Shown here piece by piece: positions 1 to 8,076 of a stretch of DNA of 35,468 bases. The notes beneath the pieces are model-generated. The model was not told where the DNA came from. It ran no database searches and saw only the letters and a list, made by a program, of their open reading frames with translations. The stretch comes from Tannerella sp. Lineage in GTDB: Bacteria; Bacteroidota; Bacteroidia; Bacteroidales; Tannerellaceae. Position 1 is the stretch's first letter, and each line of letters opens with the position of its first letter. The stretch spans positions 1-35,468 of the forward strand of contig JAITMM010000129.1 of assembly GCA_031277335.1 (NCBI GenBank), in the 5' to 3' direction. The translations under genes and the position numbers were made by a program.

Positions 1-1194
1 GAAAAGACAACAATCACGATAGCCCTTGACAACCATAAAGAAAAATTTGTCGCAACAGGTGAAGTCATCACTTTCAACGGATTCTTGCTTGTCTATATGG
101 AAAGTCAGGATGATGATAACGAGAAGGAACAGGAAAATGGTATTCTGCCGGTTGTGCAACCTGACGAAAAACTTCTTCTGCAGGAAATGGCTGCAACAGA
201 ACGCTTCACCCAACGCCCTCAACGATATACGGAAGCCAGCTTAGTGCGACGTCTCGAAGAACTCGGTATCGGGCGGCCTTCAACGTATGCTCCTACTATT
301 CAGACGATTCAAAATCGTGAATATGTACTTCGCGGCGATAAACCGGGTGAAGAACGAAACTATCATGTACTGACGCTGGCTGAAGGGAAGATTACAAAGT
401 GTCAAAAGAAAGATATCATTGGAGCCGATCGTAATAAGCTGATACCTACAGATATCGGAACTGTAGTAAACGATTTTCTGATGGAAAATTTCCCTGACAT
501 ATTGGATTATAACTTCACTGCCAACGTCGAAAAAGACTTCGATGCCATAGCCGAAGGTCAATTGGTCTGGACCACTGCGTTAGATAAATTCTACAAATTA
601 TTTCATCCTATTGTCGAAGCTGCATCGGCTGTCAAAACAGAACGAAAAGTCGGCGAACGCAAAGTCGGAGTCGACCCAAAAAGCGGCGAACCGATCTACG
701 TCAAGATAGGTCGTTTTGGCCCGATAGCCCAGATAGGAGAAGCGCGCGCAAACGATAAGGATGGCCCAAAACCTCGTTTTGCCACATTGCTGAAAACGCA
801 GTCCATCGAAACAATTACGCTGGAAGAGGTTCTTAAATTGTTTGACCTGCCCAGAACCATAGGCAAATTTGAGGGCAAGGAAATGACTGTAGGTGTAGGA
901 CGATTCGGGCCGTTTGTAAAACATAACGATGAGTATATCTCCATACCTAAACAATTTAATCCTCTAACCATCAAAGACAAAGAAGCTATCAAGCTGATAG
1001 AGGAAAAACGTGCCCGGTTGAATCAGAAGATGATAAAGACATTTGATGAAGACCCTGAACTAAAAATCCTTAACGGTCGTTATGGTGCGTACATTAGTTA
1101 TAATGGCGCCAACTATCGCATTCCTAAAAACAGAGTTCCTGCCGAACTTTCGATGCAAGATTGCCTCGATATTATTTCTAAAGAGAAGAAATAG
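1..1194 (+). CDS. topA: DNA topoisomerase I, C-terminal part (5' truncated by window)
   Basis: This is the last 397 residues of a type IA topoisomerase, which relaxes negatively supercoiled DNA through a transient 5'-phosphotyrosine break. The frame is open from base 1, so the start and the catalytic Tyr lie outside the window. Residues about 75-95 carry the family signature LGIGRPSTYAPTIQTI. The C-terminal region then shows several 'GRFGP'-type repeats: GRFGPIAQIG, GRFGPFVKHN and GRYGAYISYN. These are the cysteine-free C-terminal repeats found in many Bacteroidota TopA proteins in place of Cys4 zinc ribbons; no CxxC pair is visible. The stop is TAG at 1192-1194. The gene is convergent with the NagB-like gene, 27 bases away. 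The identification is secure from the signature motif and repeat architecture. Confidence 0.95.
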   Translation, partial: EKTTITIALDNHKEKFVATGEVITFNGFLLVYMESQDDDNEKEQENGILPVVQPDEKLLLQEMAATERFTQRPQRYTEASLVRRLEELGIGRPSTYAPTIQTIQNREYVLRGDKPGEERNYHVLTLAEGKITKCQKKDIIGADRNKLIPTDIGTVVNDFLMENFPDILDYNFTANVEKDFDAIAEGQLVWTTALDKFYKLFHPIVEAASAVKTERKVGERKVGVDPKSGEPIYVKIGRFGPIAQIGEARANDKDGPKPRFATLLKTQSIETITLEEVLKLFDLPRTIGKFEGKEMTVGVGRFGPFVKHNDEYISIPKQFNPLTIKDKEAIKLIEEKRARLNQKMIKTFDEDPELKILNGRYGAYISYNGANYRIPKNRVPAELSMQDCLDIISKEKK

Positions 1195-1206
1195 AGGTTT
1201 TTGTTC

Positions 1207-1247
1207 GCAACAGTCAATCTTTCAAAAGATTCTATTCTGACTGCTTG
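1207..1247. terminator. Imperfect hairpin at the topA / nagB-like convergent junction
   Basis: The arms CAGTCAATCTTT and AAAGATT...TGACTG fold around a CA loop, with a perfect inner stem AATCTTT/AAAGATT at 1216-1222 and 1225-1231 and an outer GCAA/TTGC closure. It lies between two convergent genes and covers the last codons of the minus-strand gene. There is no clear U-tract on either side, so a bidirectional terminator role is inferred from position only. Confidence 0.4.
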
Positions 1248-1977
1248 CAATGTCAATTAATGATGCCGAATCATTATCTAAAAACAGGGAAATCCGGGGA
1301 TGTTGCTTGAGCATCGTGGCCGGAACAAGGTTGGTAAGCGGACTTTCAAGCGTGTCTCTGACGGCTTTAGCCTTGACGGCATACGGGACACACGAAACAA
1401 TTTGACTACATTGCATTATTTGGTGCACGGTCATTGAAATGGCCTGCTTGGGGACGTCGTCGAGGGTGGCAAACCATCCTTCACGCACTTGCTGCTGTTT
1501 GCATGCATCGTCCAGAGTAACACATATATAGGCTTCTACGGTCTCGAAGTCTGCCGGCGGATCGTTGAAAGCGATATGGGCATTTTCGCCGATGCCGATC
1601 ACGCCGAGGTCAATCGGCGCCTTACGGATTTCTTCGGTCAGATACGATATCACCTTCAAGGGATCATCTTCGCCGTCATCAAGATAGGCTTGTTTGATGT
1701 TGACGTGGTTCAGGAACCGTTCTTTCAGATACTTGCGAAAACTTGCGGGATGGCTTTCGGGCAGGCCGATATATTCATCCAGATGGAACATTTCGACCTT
1801 GTTCCAATCTATGTCGCAATGTATGAGGGCATTGATTGTTTCAAATTGCGATGCGCCGGTTGAAAGGACAATTCGTGCATTTCCATTGCGGGCGATCGCT
1901 GTGTTGATGATTTCCGCGCAGACTGCGGCGGCTTCTTTGCCTAATTCTGTGGGGGTTGTGAAAATGTTAAGTTTCAT
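1222..1977 (-). CDS. NagB-like glucosamine-6-phosphate deaminase/isomerase family protein
   Basis: This 251-residue protein has the length and fold signature of the NagB/6-phosphogluconolactonase superfamily, which deaminates and isomerises amino-sugar phosphates such as glucosamine 6-phosphate. Visible landmarks are the phosphate-binding LSTGAS at 38-43, FHLDEYIGLP at 64-73 with the proton-abstracting Asp of LDEY, and GIGENAHIAFNDPP at 128-141 with the family His. Compared with the GHIAFNEP motif of E. coli NagB, the Gly before His is Ala and the Glu is Asp, so substrate or rate may differ. The start ATG follows the stop of the upstream oxidoreductase gene by two bases, so the two are certainly co-transcribed. 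No signal peptide is present, so the protein is cytoplasmic. True glucosamine-6-phosphate deaminase activity is likely but unproven; no gene symbol is given for that reason. Confidence 0.8.
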   Translation of the reverse strand: MKLNIFTTPTELGKEAAAVCAEIINTAIARNGNARIVLSTGASQFETINALIHCDIDWNKVEMFHLDEYIGLPESHPASFRKYLKERFLNHVNIKQAYLDDGEDDPLKVISYLTEEIRKAPIDLGVIGIGENAHIAFNDPPADFETVEAYICVTLDDACKQQQVREGWFATLDDVPKQAISMTVHQIMQCSQIVSCVPYAVKAKAVRDTLESPLTNLVPATMLKQHPRISLFLDNDSASLIDIASSQNRIF

Positions 1978-1979
1978 AT

Positions 1980-3458
1980 TTATCTTTGATATTCTTTTTT
2001 AGCCTGAGGTTTGAGGGGTGACAGGTCGGCGATGTTGACTGCCTGTCCGGATGCGATGCTGTTACGGGCAGCGATGCCTATCAGACAGGCAAATGCGCCG
2101 TCGCGCGAGCTGGCATATTGCTTATACGGGTCGGGCGTGCCGGGGACAAAAATCTGATCGCGCAGGAAGTCGTCGCTACCGCCGTGTCCGGATGAAATCC
2201 TGGGTACGGGAATGTATTGTCGTTTGGAAAAGTTTTTGGAGATGACAATCTCGTCGTAATCCACATCGGATGTGGAATTTGAGCTTTGAATCCAGATGTC
2301 GATGCGCCCTTTCGTTCCGTTCAGTGCAAGCCTGTAGCCTTCATAAGGCGAATAGGCTGTGAGCGAATAGGCCACTTGTACACCATTGGCATACTTGATG
2401 GTAGCCGCCATCTTGTCGAATATATTAATGTCGTTTTTGAAAACGCATCCGTCGCGCAGGTAACCGTCGTATTTTTCGCAGTCGAGATACAGTTGCTTGT
2501 AGGGGCTGATGCGGGTCTGTTCCGTGACGCCGACGGCATTCATCATTTCAAGCGTCATGGTGGGCCGTTCGATATCGAAGTAGAATTTACATTCGCGCTT
2601 ATGCGTGCATGTACGGCAGTTTTCGGCGCGGATACTGCCGTTCCTGCCGTAGAAATCGAGTGATCCCAATGCGTAGACCGATTCCGGATCGCTGTCAATC
2701 AGCCAGTTCAATATGTCGAAGTGATGACAGGCCTTATGTACCAATAGCGAGCCGCTTTTTTCCACTAACCTATGCCAGCGACGGAAGTAATCTGCGCCGT
2801 GCGAAGTATCCAAATACCAGTTCAGATTGGCCGACATGATGTCTCCTATTTCGCCCCCACGCAACAGTTCCCATATTTTGGTACAGTGAGGAGAATAGCG
2901 GGCGTTATGTCCGACGCGTATCTTTATGCCCGTCCGCTTCTCGGCATCAAGTATTTGCTGCACTTTTTTCTCGTCTGTAGACATGGGTTTCTCGGTTAGA
3001 ACGGCGATGCCGAGTTCCAGACTCCGAACGATATAATCGTTGTGAGTGGCATCTACCGTGGTCACAATCACCATGTCAGGCTTCGTTTCGGTGATCATTC
3101 TTTCGAATGCCGACATCGGATTTTGGAGGTCGCTGTACGTGCGGCAGTCTGTTCCTATGATTGCCTTTGCCGCTTCAACACGACCGGGGTTCATATCGCA
3201 CAGCCCGACAAACTCAATCCTATCGGGATAACGGCGCATCAAATCCCTGCCCCACATGCCGGTGCCGCGTCCACCGGTGCCTACCATGCATAATTTCAGC
3301 TTGCTTCCGGAACGGACTGCCTGGGTGTTCGCCGAAGCATCCGACTGATTCCCTGTCTCTCCAAACACCTGAATCGAATTGCCTAACGCGCTCGCAGTAA
3401 GCATAGTCCCTGTCGTTGCAAGGAAATCGCGCCTTGAAAAAGATGGTTGTAATTTCAT
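1980..3458 (-). CDS. Tat-exported Gfo/Idh/MocA family oxidoreductase
   Basis: This 492-residue protein begins with a twin-arginine signal (SRRDFLA at 8-14, then a small hydrophobic stretch), which implies folded export with bound NAD(P). The Rossmann nucleotide-binding loop is VGTGGRGTG at 59-67. The EKP motif carrying the conserved lysine is at 156-158, and a KACHHFD motif lies at 242-248. An insert has three cysteines in CRTCTHKREC at 281-290, suggesting a metal or disulfide site not common to the whole family. GHGGSDDF lies near the C-terminus. Related Tat-exported proteins act on sugars, including GH109-type NAD-dependent glycosidases, but I cannot assign GH109 with confidence. It is the first gene of a two-gene operon with the NagB-like protein, pointing to amino-sugar or modified-sugar catabolism split between periplasm and cytoplasm. 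Confidence 0.85.
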   Translation of the reverse strand: MKLQPSFSRRDFLATTGTMLTASALGNSIQVFGETGNQSDASANTQAVRSGSKLKLCMVGTGGRGTGMWGRDLMRRYPDRIEFVGLCDMNPGRVEAAKAIIGTDCRTYSDLQNPMSAFERMITETKPDMVIVTTVDATHNDYIVRSLELGIAVLTEKPMSTDEKKVQQILDAEKRTGIKIRVGHNARYSPHCTKIWELLRGGEIGDIMSANLNWYLDTSHGADYFRRWHRLVEKSGSLLVHKACHHFDILNWLIDSDPESVYALGSLDFYGRNGSIRAENCRTCTHKRECKFYFDIERPTMTLEMMNAVGVTEQTRISPYKQLYLDCEKYDGYLRDGCVFKNDINIFDKMAATIKYANGVQVAYSLTAYSPYEGYRLALNGTKGRIDIWIQSSNSTSDVDYDEIVISKNFSKRQYIPVPRISSGHGGSDDFLRDQIFVPGTPDPYKQYASSRDGAFACLIGIAARNSIASGQAVNIADLSPLKPQAKKEYQR

Positions 3459-3499
3459 TTTTACAGCATTTTTATTTATAATTTTTTGAATATATCCGA

Positions 3500-3530
3500 C
3501 AAAAATACATTTTTTTTCCGTTCGATGAAA
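3500..3530 (-). promoter_or_regulatory. Bacteroidota-type promoter for the oxidoreductase / NagB-like operon
   Basis: Read on the minus strand, TATTTTTG at 3507-3500 matches the TAnnTTTG -7 box and is preceded 19 bases upstream by TTTC at 3530-3527, a near match to the -33 TTTG. The -7 box is about 42 bases from the start codon. The rest of the 3459-3650 gap is AT-rich with nothing else recognised. Confidence 0.45.
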
Positions 3531-3650
3531 TCTTTCACAAAAAAATACATCACTAACAACAAGTCCGGTATTACTGACTAAAAATCGGAATTTCTAAAAA
3601 TGATTATTCAGTCTGTCATTGTATTCTGACGTGACAACTTGCATGATGGG

Positions 3651-4427
3651 TTAAGTCAATGTCGGCTTTTTACAAATTATGGTATTATTCATACGTATAC
3701 TTTTACTGAATAATAATACTTTTTTGTATATTTTCATATCCGACAGTTTTTTATTTTCTACCAAAAATGCTATTTTGAATGAATTTCCGGACAATAGCTT
3801 CATCCACATATTTTTAGATAAAAAACATACACCTGTCCCGGCCGATTCTGCCCCAAGTTTTTGACATACTTTTTTTATTGCCGTTATTTTACAAGCTGTC
3901 AATTCATATATTATTATACTTGTTATTTTGTCATATATAAATCCATTATAAAAGTGATCGCTGACACAGAAATATCCGCCTGGTCTCAATACGGAATAAA
4001 TATTCCCTATAATTCCGTATATGCCATCCACCGTTTCTTTCCACGTTTTTCGTACAAAATGATGGACAACCCGGTTTGCAAATATAATATCAAAAGTGTT
4101 TTCAGCAAATAATTGATTAACATCGTCTACCGATGCTTTTATAAAATCTATTTTGTCAGAAAACATAGACCACGTATCATATTTCAAGGAATCTAACACT
4201 ACTATTTTACAGTTGCTTGCTTCAAAATAGCTATATAATTCCATCGCGAAATGCCCGCTTGCTCCCCCAATATCAAGAATCTTTATTTCTGTTTTTGTTT
4301 TTACTGTTTTCAGAATTCTCTCATACAAACTCAAATAATATATCGAAAATCGCTTTTCATAAGTTTCATAAAGCGTATGTTGCCGCTCATTAATTAACCT
4401 GATATTCTGTTCCTTTATTTGTTTCAT
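3651..4427 (-). CDS. Class I SAM-dependent methyltransferase
   Basis: This 258-residue protein carries the SAM-binding motif I KILDIGGASGHF around 49-60, the acidic end of strand 2 in VVLDS around 76-80, and a motif IV-like FDIIFANRVVHHF at 112-124. LRPGGYFCVSDHF, a typical post-motif segment, follows. The architecture is that of Methyltransf_11/25-type small-molecule methyltransferases; the substrate cannot be inferred. Upstream of the start there is an AGGT four to five bases before ATG. The gene is markedly more AT-rich than its neighbours and rich in Lys, Ile and Asn codons ending in A/T. It stands alone between intergenic gaps of 192 and 600 bases, and beside a repeat element, all of which is compatible with horizontal acquisition. 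No partner genes hint at a pathway. Confidence 0.8.
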   Translation of the reverse strand: MKQIKEQNIRLINERQHTLYETYEKRFSIYYLSLYERILKTVKTKTEIKILDIGGASGHFAMELYSYFEASNCKIVVLDSLKYDTWSMFSDKIDFIKASVDDVNQLFAENTFDIIFANRVVHHFVRKTWKETVDGIYGIIGNIYSVLRPGGYFCVSDHFYNGFIYDKITSIIIYELTACKITAIKKVCQKLGAESAGTGVCFLSKNMWMKLLSGNSFKIAFLVENKKLSDMKIYKKVLLFSKSIRMNNTIICKKPTLT

Positions 4428-4523
4428 TTTTACCTGAATATTACATCTTTTTGACTTTTGCTCTATAGTAGTTATTTTTCCTCATTACACTATTTGTGAA
4501 TTATTGATAGTCCGCAGTTTGAA

Positions 4524-4727
4524 TCAAGATAAGATAAAAAAATAGCGTGGAAACAACCTGTCGGATAATCAGGTTTCCACGCCTATGCTTCAAACAAGTT
4601 GTTCCACGCCGCATGCAGCGGCGTTTCACTATCTTATTCTTGAAGCATAACCCAATAATGGGCCAAATTGTGGAAATTGATTATCCAAGAATAGCAGTAA
4701 ATCGCTATTTATATTTATCTTATACTG
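4524..4727. repeat. Nested palindromic element, possibly a small non-autonomous mobile or structured-RNA element
   Basis: Several long inverted repeats overlap here. The outer arms 4529-4547 and 4703-4723 pair at 18 of 19 positions with a 2-base bulge. The arms 4563-4580 and 4670-4686 pair over 16 positions with a small internal loop. The arms 4584-4593 and 4640-4649 (TATGCTTCAA/TTGAAGCATA) are perfect. CGCCGC/GCGGCG at 4607-4612 and 4618-4623 forms a tight hairpin with loop ATGCA. Alternative pairings exist: GCGTGGAAAC at 4545-4554 is perfectly complementary to 4573-4582, and the 4545-4560 arm also nearly matches 4595-4609. I know no named family for it. It fills most of the gene-free stretch 4428-5027; the rest of that stretch is AT-rich and featureless up to the 27-bp repeats. 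Confidence 0.7.
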
Positions 4728-4933
4728 TGCCTCTTAGCAAGTTTTTATTTATGCCATATACTATTTTTTGTTAATAATTCAGATGCAAATATAATGATTT
4801 TCTTACGAAAATCTTAAAATATTGAAATTTCTACATCGTAATTCGTAATTGTTTTAGTATTTTAACGTTAGAGAAAATGCCTTTCATGGCTCCTTTAGAG
4901 GACTTTGACAGCTATATTCACCATAAATATTCA

Positions 4934-4993
4934 ATTATTGCCCCCAATAATAATTATTTTGACACTATTATTGCCCCCAATAATAATTATTTT
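4934..4993. repeat. Two direct copies of a 27-bp repeat upstream of the DUF4143 ATPase
   Basis: The copies at 4934-4960 and 4967-4993 are identical over 27 bases and separated by GACACT, a period of 33. Each contains the dyad ATTATTG-CCCC-CAATAAT followed by a palindromic AATAATTATT. The second copy holds the TTG of the likely -33 box for the ATPase promoter, so the pair looks like an operator for a dimeric regulator. Confidence 0.8.
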
Positions 4994-5002
4994 TTAACTT
5001 TG
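4971..5002 (+). promoter_or_regulatory. Promoter of the DUF4143 ATPase gene
   Basis: TAACTTTG at 4995-5002 matches the TAnnTTTG -7 box, with TTG at 4971-4973 and a 21-base spacer. The expected start site leaves a leader of roughly 20 bases before the ATG at 5028. The -33 box sits inside the second 27-bp repeat. Confidence 0.6.
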
Positions 5003-5027
5003 CAGTCTGATTTAATGAATACGGGCT

Positions 5028-6374
5028 ATGCAATACTTACAGCGAAATATTGACAGTGAATTGGTAGAATGGAAAAATGCCGTGGCGCATAAACCTTTAT
5101 TGCTGCGTGGAGCGAGGCAGGTTGGAAAGTCGTCGGCGGTACGGGAATTGGGCAAACAGTTTGATTCCTTTTTTGAGATTAATTTTGAAAATAAGGATTT
5201 TGCGAGCGCAAAGAAAATTTTTGAACGTCATTCCAATTCCCATGCGATTTGTGATGAATTAGGTTCGATATTCACTATGCCGATTGTGGCAGGCCGGACA
5301 CTGTTGTTTCTGGATGAAATTCAATCGTGTCCAGAAGCCATTCAGGCATTGCGCTATTTCTATGAACAAATGCCTGAGCTGCATGTGATTGCAGCAGGTT
5401 CTCTGTTGGAATTTGCAATACGGAAAATACCGACATTTGCAGTAGGAAGAGTGCGTTCAATGTATATGTATCCGTTTTCTTTCGAAGAATTTCTGAGGGC
5501 AACGGGGAAAAAATCGTTGCTCGAAAAATTGCAGCGCGCTTCTCCTGAAAATCCTTTATCGGACGAAATTCATACAAAATTGAGAGAAATATTTCTGAGG
5601 TTTATTGTTTTAGGAGGAATGCCTGAAGTGGTATCAAAACATGAATCCGGCGGCTCATTACTTGATTGTCAGTATGTTTTAGATGAACTGATAGACACGC
5701 TGTTCAGTGATTTCGCAAAATACAAACAGCGGGTACCTGCAACACGTCTCGAAGAGGTTTTTTCGGCGATCATTGCGCAGACAGGACAAAAATTCACCTA
5801 TTCGCAGGCCATAACTTCCGCTAATCAGGTGCAAATCAAGGAAAGTATAGACCTTCTGAAAATGGCAGGGTTGGTATATGACGTCACACATTCTTCGGCA
5901 AACGGATTCCCGCTGGCTGCCGAAACAAATTCACGTTACCGTAAACTGATGCTGCTCGATACGGGAATTTTTCAACGTATCCTTCGCCTTGATCTGGCAA
6001 GTTTGATGCTTGACGAAAAAATAGAACAGATCAACAAAGGTGCATTGGCAGAGATGTTTGTAGGGATTGAACTGGTGAAATCACAAAACAACCGTCTCCC
6101 GGCCGAACTCTATTATTGGCAACGCGAAAAGACAGGCAGTGCTGCCGAGGTTGATTATGTCATTCAGTGCGGGCAGGATATCGTCCCTGTGGAAGTAAAA
6201 GCAGGCACAAAAGGTTCGATGCAAAGCATGTTTTTATTTCTCGAAGAAAAAGAGAGGCCGTATGGCATTCGTTGCTCCCTTGAAAATTTCAACCAATTCC
6301 AAAATATCAAAATTTTTCCCCTGTATGCAGCAGGTGGCATTCAAAGGACGTTTTCAGAAAAAGTAATTCAGTGA
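5028..6374 (+). CDS. AAA+-type ATP-binding protein with DUF4143 C-terminal domain
   Basis: This 448-residue protein has a Walker A motif GARQVGKSS at 28-36, a Walker B motif LLFLDEIQ near 93-100, and a sensor-like VIAAGSLLEFA. YPFSFEEFL is typical of this ATPase family (AAA_14). The C-terminal DUF4143 region ends in EVDYVI (374-379) and VPVEVK (387-392), an E-x-D...E-x-K arrangement resembling a PD-(D/E)XK nuclease fold. Such proteins are abundant in Bacteroidota, often in strain-variable positions, and their biological role is not established. It is a single-gene unit with its own promoter and a repeated putative operator upstream. Its last 7 bases overlap the convergent GH3 gene. The family assignment is secure; whether it acts on DNA or in defence is unknown. 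Confidence 0.9.
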   Translation: MQYLQRNIDSELVEWKNAVAHKPLLLRGARQVGKSSAVRELGKQFDSFFEINFENKDFASAKKIFERHSNSHAICDELGSIFTMPIVAGRTLLFLDEIQSCPEAIQALRYFYEQMPELHVIAAGSLLEFAIRKIPTFAVGRVRSMYMYPFSFEEFLRATGKKSLLEKLQRASPENPLSDEIHTKLREIFLRFIVLGGMPEVVSKHESGGSLLDCQYVLDELIDTLFSDFAKYKQRVPATRLEEVFSAIIAQTGQKFTYSQAITSANQVQIKESIDLLKMAGLVYDVTHSSANGFPLAAETNSRYRKLMLLDTGIFQRILRLDLASLMLDEKIEQINKGALAEMFVGIELVKSQNNRLPAELYYWQREKTGSAAEVDYVIQCGQDIVPVEVKAGTKGSMQSMFLFLEEKERPYGIRCSLENFNQFQNIKIFPLYAAGGIQRTFSEKVIQ

Positions 6375-7882
6375 TTCATCCCAAGCAATTCCTCGATCAG
6401 TTCGCGGTGATTGCTGAGGCGCGGGACTTTGTGTTGCCCGCCTAATTTGCCTTTTATCTTGAGCCATTCCATGAAAAGACCTTCGCGAGCTAAAATGATT
6501 TCGGGTGGTTGAAGGGTGAAGTTTTTATATCGTTTAGCTTCATAATCAGAGTTCAAGGATTGCAGAGAGTTATCTAATGCTTGGCAAAACTGTTCGATGG
6601 ATGCCGGCATTTTCTCAAATTCTATCAACCACTGATGCCGTCCTTTGGCTTTGTCGAGCATAAACTGCGGCGCAACCGTGTAGGCACGCACCTCAGCTCC
6701 GGTCTGCTGACATGCGATCAGCATTCCTTTTTCGGCATTATCGACCATCAATTCTTCGCCGAATGCATTGATAAAGTGGACCGTGCGCCCGACAATCTCA
6801 ATTTTGTAGGGATTGCGGGAAGTAAAGCTGATCGTGTCGCCTATCATATATCTCCACAATCCGCCGACAGTAGAGATGACGACCGCATAAATTTCGCCCT
6901 CCTTGACTTCCTCAAGCGGGATTACCTTCGGATTATCAGAACGTTCCAATTCGCTGAACGCAATAAATTCATAGAAAATGCCATAGTCGAGCATCAACAA
7001 CATGCCGGGATCGTTCTGGTCGTTCTGTATCCCGAAAAAACCTTCCGAAGCGTTGTAGGTCTCCATGTAATGCATTCTGTCAGAGGGAATAAGCGCTTTA
7101 TACTGTGTACGGTAAGGGTCAAAACTTATTCCTCCGTGGAAAAAGACTTCAAGGTTTGGCCATACTTCGGTGAGCGTTTCCTTGCCTGCACGTTTCAGTA
7201 TTTCCCTGAGCAGCACCAATATCCATGACGGCACACCTGATATGCTGCCTACGTCTTTCCGCCATGTCTGTTCGACTACGGCCTTGATTTTGGATTCCCA
7301 TTCATTCATCAGAATAGTCTGTTTGCTCGGTATGCGTACCAGATTGACCCATTGCGGAATATTCTGAATCAAGACAGCCGACAGGTCGCCGCAATGCGAT
7401 TTCCTGTTTAGCGGCGAAGGGCTATGGCTTCCTCCAAGTATCAGTCCCTTACGGGAATAGAAGCTGCTTCGCGGATTGTTTCGCAGATACAGCCCGACGG
7501 TGTCATATCCTCCCCGATAGTGACAAAGTTTGAGGATTTCGGGCGTCACGGGGATGAATTTGCTCTTATCGTTCGTCGTGCCGCTACTTTTGGCGTACCA
7601 TTTCACTTTAGACGGCCAAAGGATATTTTCTTCACCGTTGATCATCCGTTCTATGGATGGTTTCAGCGAATCATACGTCTGTAACGGTATGCGATTGGCA
7701 AATGAAGTATAATCACGTATGCTTTTGAAGTCATACTTTCTTCCCCATTCGGTTCGAGCGGCAAGTGTCAGCAACAGATGCAATTGCTCACGTTGAATCG
7801 CATCGGCTGCCCATTCGTACGAATTTATTGTTTTCAGCCGGTTACGATACACAAGCGATGCAGACAGGCTAAATAGATTCAT
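6368..7882 (-). CDS. GH3 family (auxin-responsive promoter type) adenylate-forming enzyme
   Basis: This 504-residue protein is a bacterial member of the GH3 branch of the adenylate-forming (ANL-like) superfamily. It carries the ATP/AMP-binding motif SSGTTNDKSKFIPVT at 99-113, the mid-protein segment YNASEGFFGIQ and the conserved VGGLWRYMIGD. In plants GH3 enzymes join amino acids to acyl acids such as auxin or jasmonate; the substrate of Bacteroidota members is not established, so only acyl-adenylate/amide ligase chemistry can be predicted. No signal peptide is seen. It is monocistronic, ends 7 bases inside the convergent ATPase gene, and has a TAACTTTG -7 box upstream. Length and motifs are complete, with no sign of decay. 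Confidence 0.9.
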   Translation of the reverse strand: MNLFSLSASLVYRNRLKTINSYEWAADAIQREQLHLLLTLAARTEWGRKYDFKSIRDYTSFANRIPLQTYDSLKPSIERMINGEENILWPSKVKWYAKSSGTTNDKSKFIPVTPEILKLCHYRGGYDTVGLYLRNNPRSSFYSRKGLILGGSHSPSPLNRKSHCGDLSAVLIQNIPQWVNLVRIPSKQTILMNEWESKIKAVVEQTWRKDVGSISGVPSWILVLLREILKRAGKETLTEVWPNLEVFFHGGISFDPYRTQYKALIPSDRMHYMETYNASEGFFGIQNDQNDPGMLLMLDYGIFYEFIAFSELERSDNPKVIPLEEVKEGEIYAVVISTVGGLWRYMIGDTISFTSRNPYKIEIVGRTVHFINAFGEELMVDNAEKGMLIACQQTGAEVRAYTVAPQFMLDKAKGRHQWLIEFEKMPASIEQFCQALDNSLQSLNSDYEAKRYKNFTLQPPEIILAREGLFMEWLKIKGKLGGQHKVPRLSNHRELIEELLGMNH

Positions 7883-7910
7883 CCACGCATTTGTTTTTAC
7901 GAATTTTCGG

Positions 7911-7918
7911 CAAAGTTA
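7911..7918 (-). promoter_or_regulatory. -7 box for the GH3 gene
   Basis: TAACTTTG on the minus strand matches TAnnTTTG about 30 bases from the ATG. No good -33 TTTG is seen at the right spacing. The remainder of the 7883-8076 divergent gap holds a weak TATCTTCG at 8049-8056 that could serve the sirtuin gene. Confidence 0.45.
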
Positions 7919-8076
7919 CGATTTCTTGACGGAAAAGAAAAATTATTAATGAAAGTTCTGACGTTTATGGATTGCTTTGCAGCCTCACAATAATGCCATC
8001 GATTGTTAAAAAAAAAGGAATAAATGTGAATTATTCGAGAAAAAATCGTATCTTCGGCATAAAATTTAGCAACCGT

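Noticed and set aside
4547-4774. Open frame of 75 codons inside the palindromic element
   Set aside because: It runs straight through the inverted repeats, resembles no family I recognise, and is better explained as a by-product of the repeat structure.
4934-4993. CRISPR array
   Set aside because: Only two repeats, a 6-base spacer and no cas genes; it fits an operator pair instead.
4877-5053. Frame of about 57 codons starting at ATG 4877, with a repeated IIAPNNNYF peptide
   Set aside because: The repeated peptide is just the translation of the 27-bp DNA repeats (period 33 is divisible by three). It overlaps the ATPase promoter and start, and has no ribosome site.
6581-7228. Plus-strand frame of 215 codons opposite the GH3 gene
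   Set aside because: It is antisense to a gene with clear conserved motifs and has no recognisable domain.
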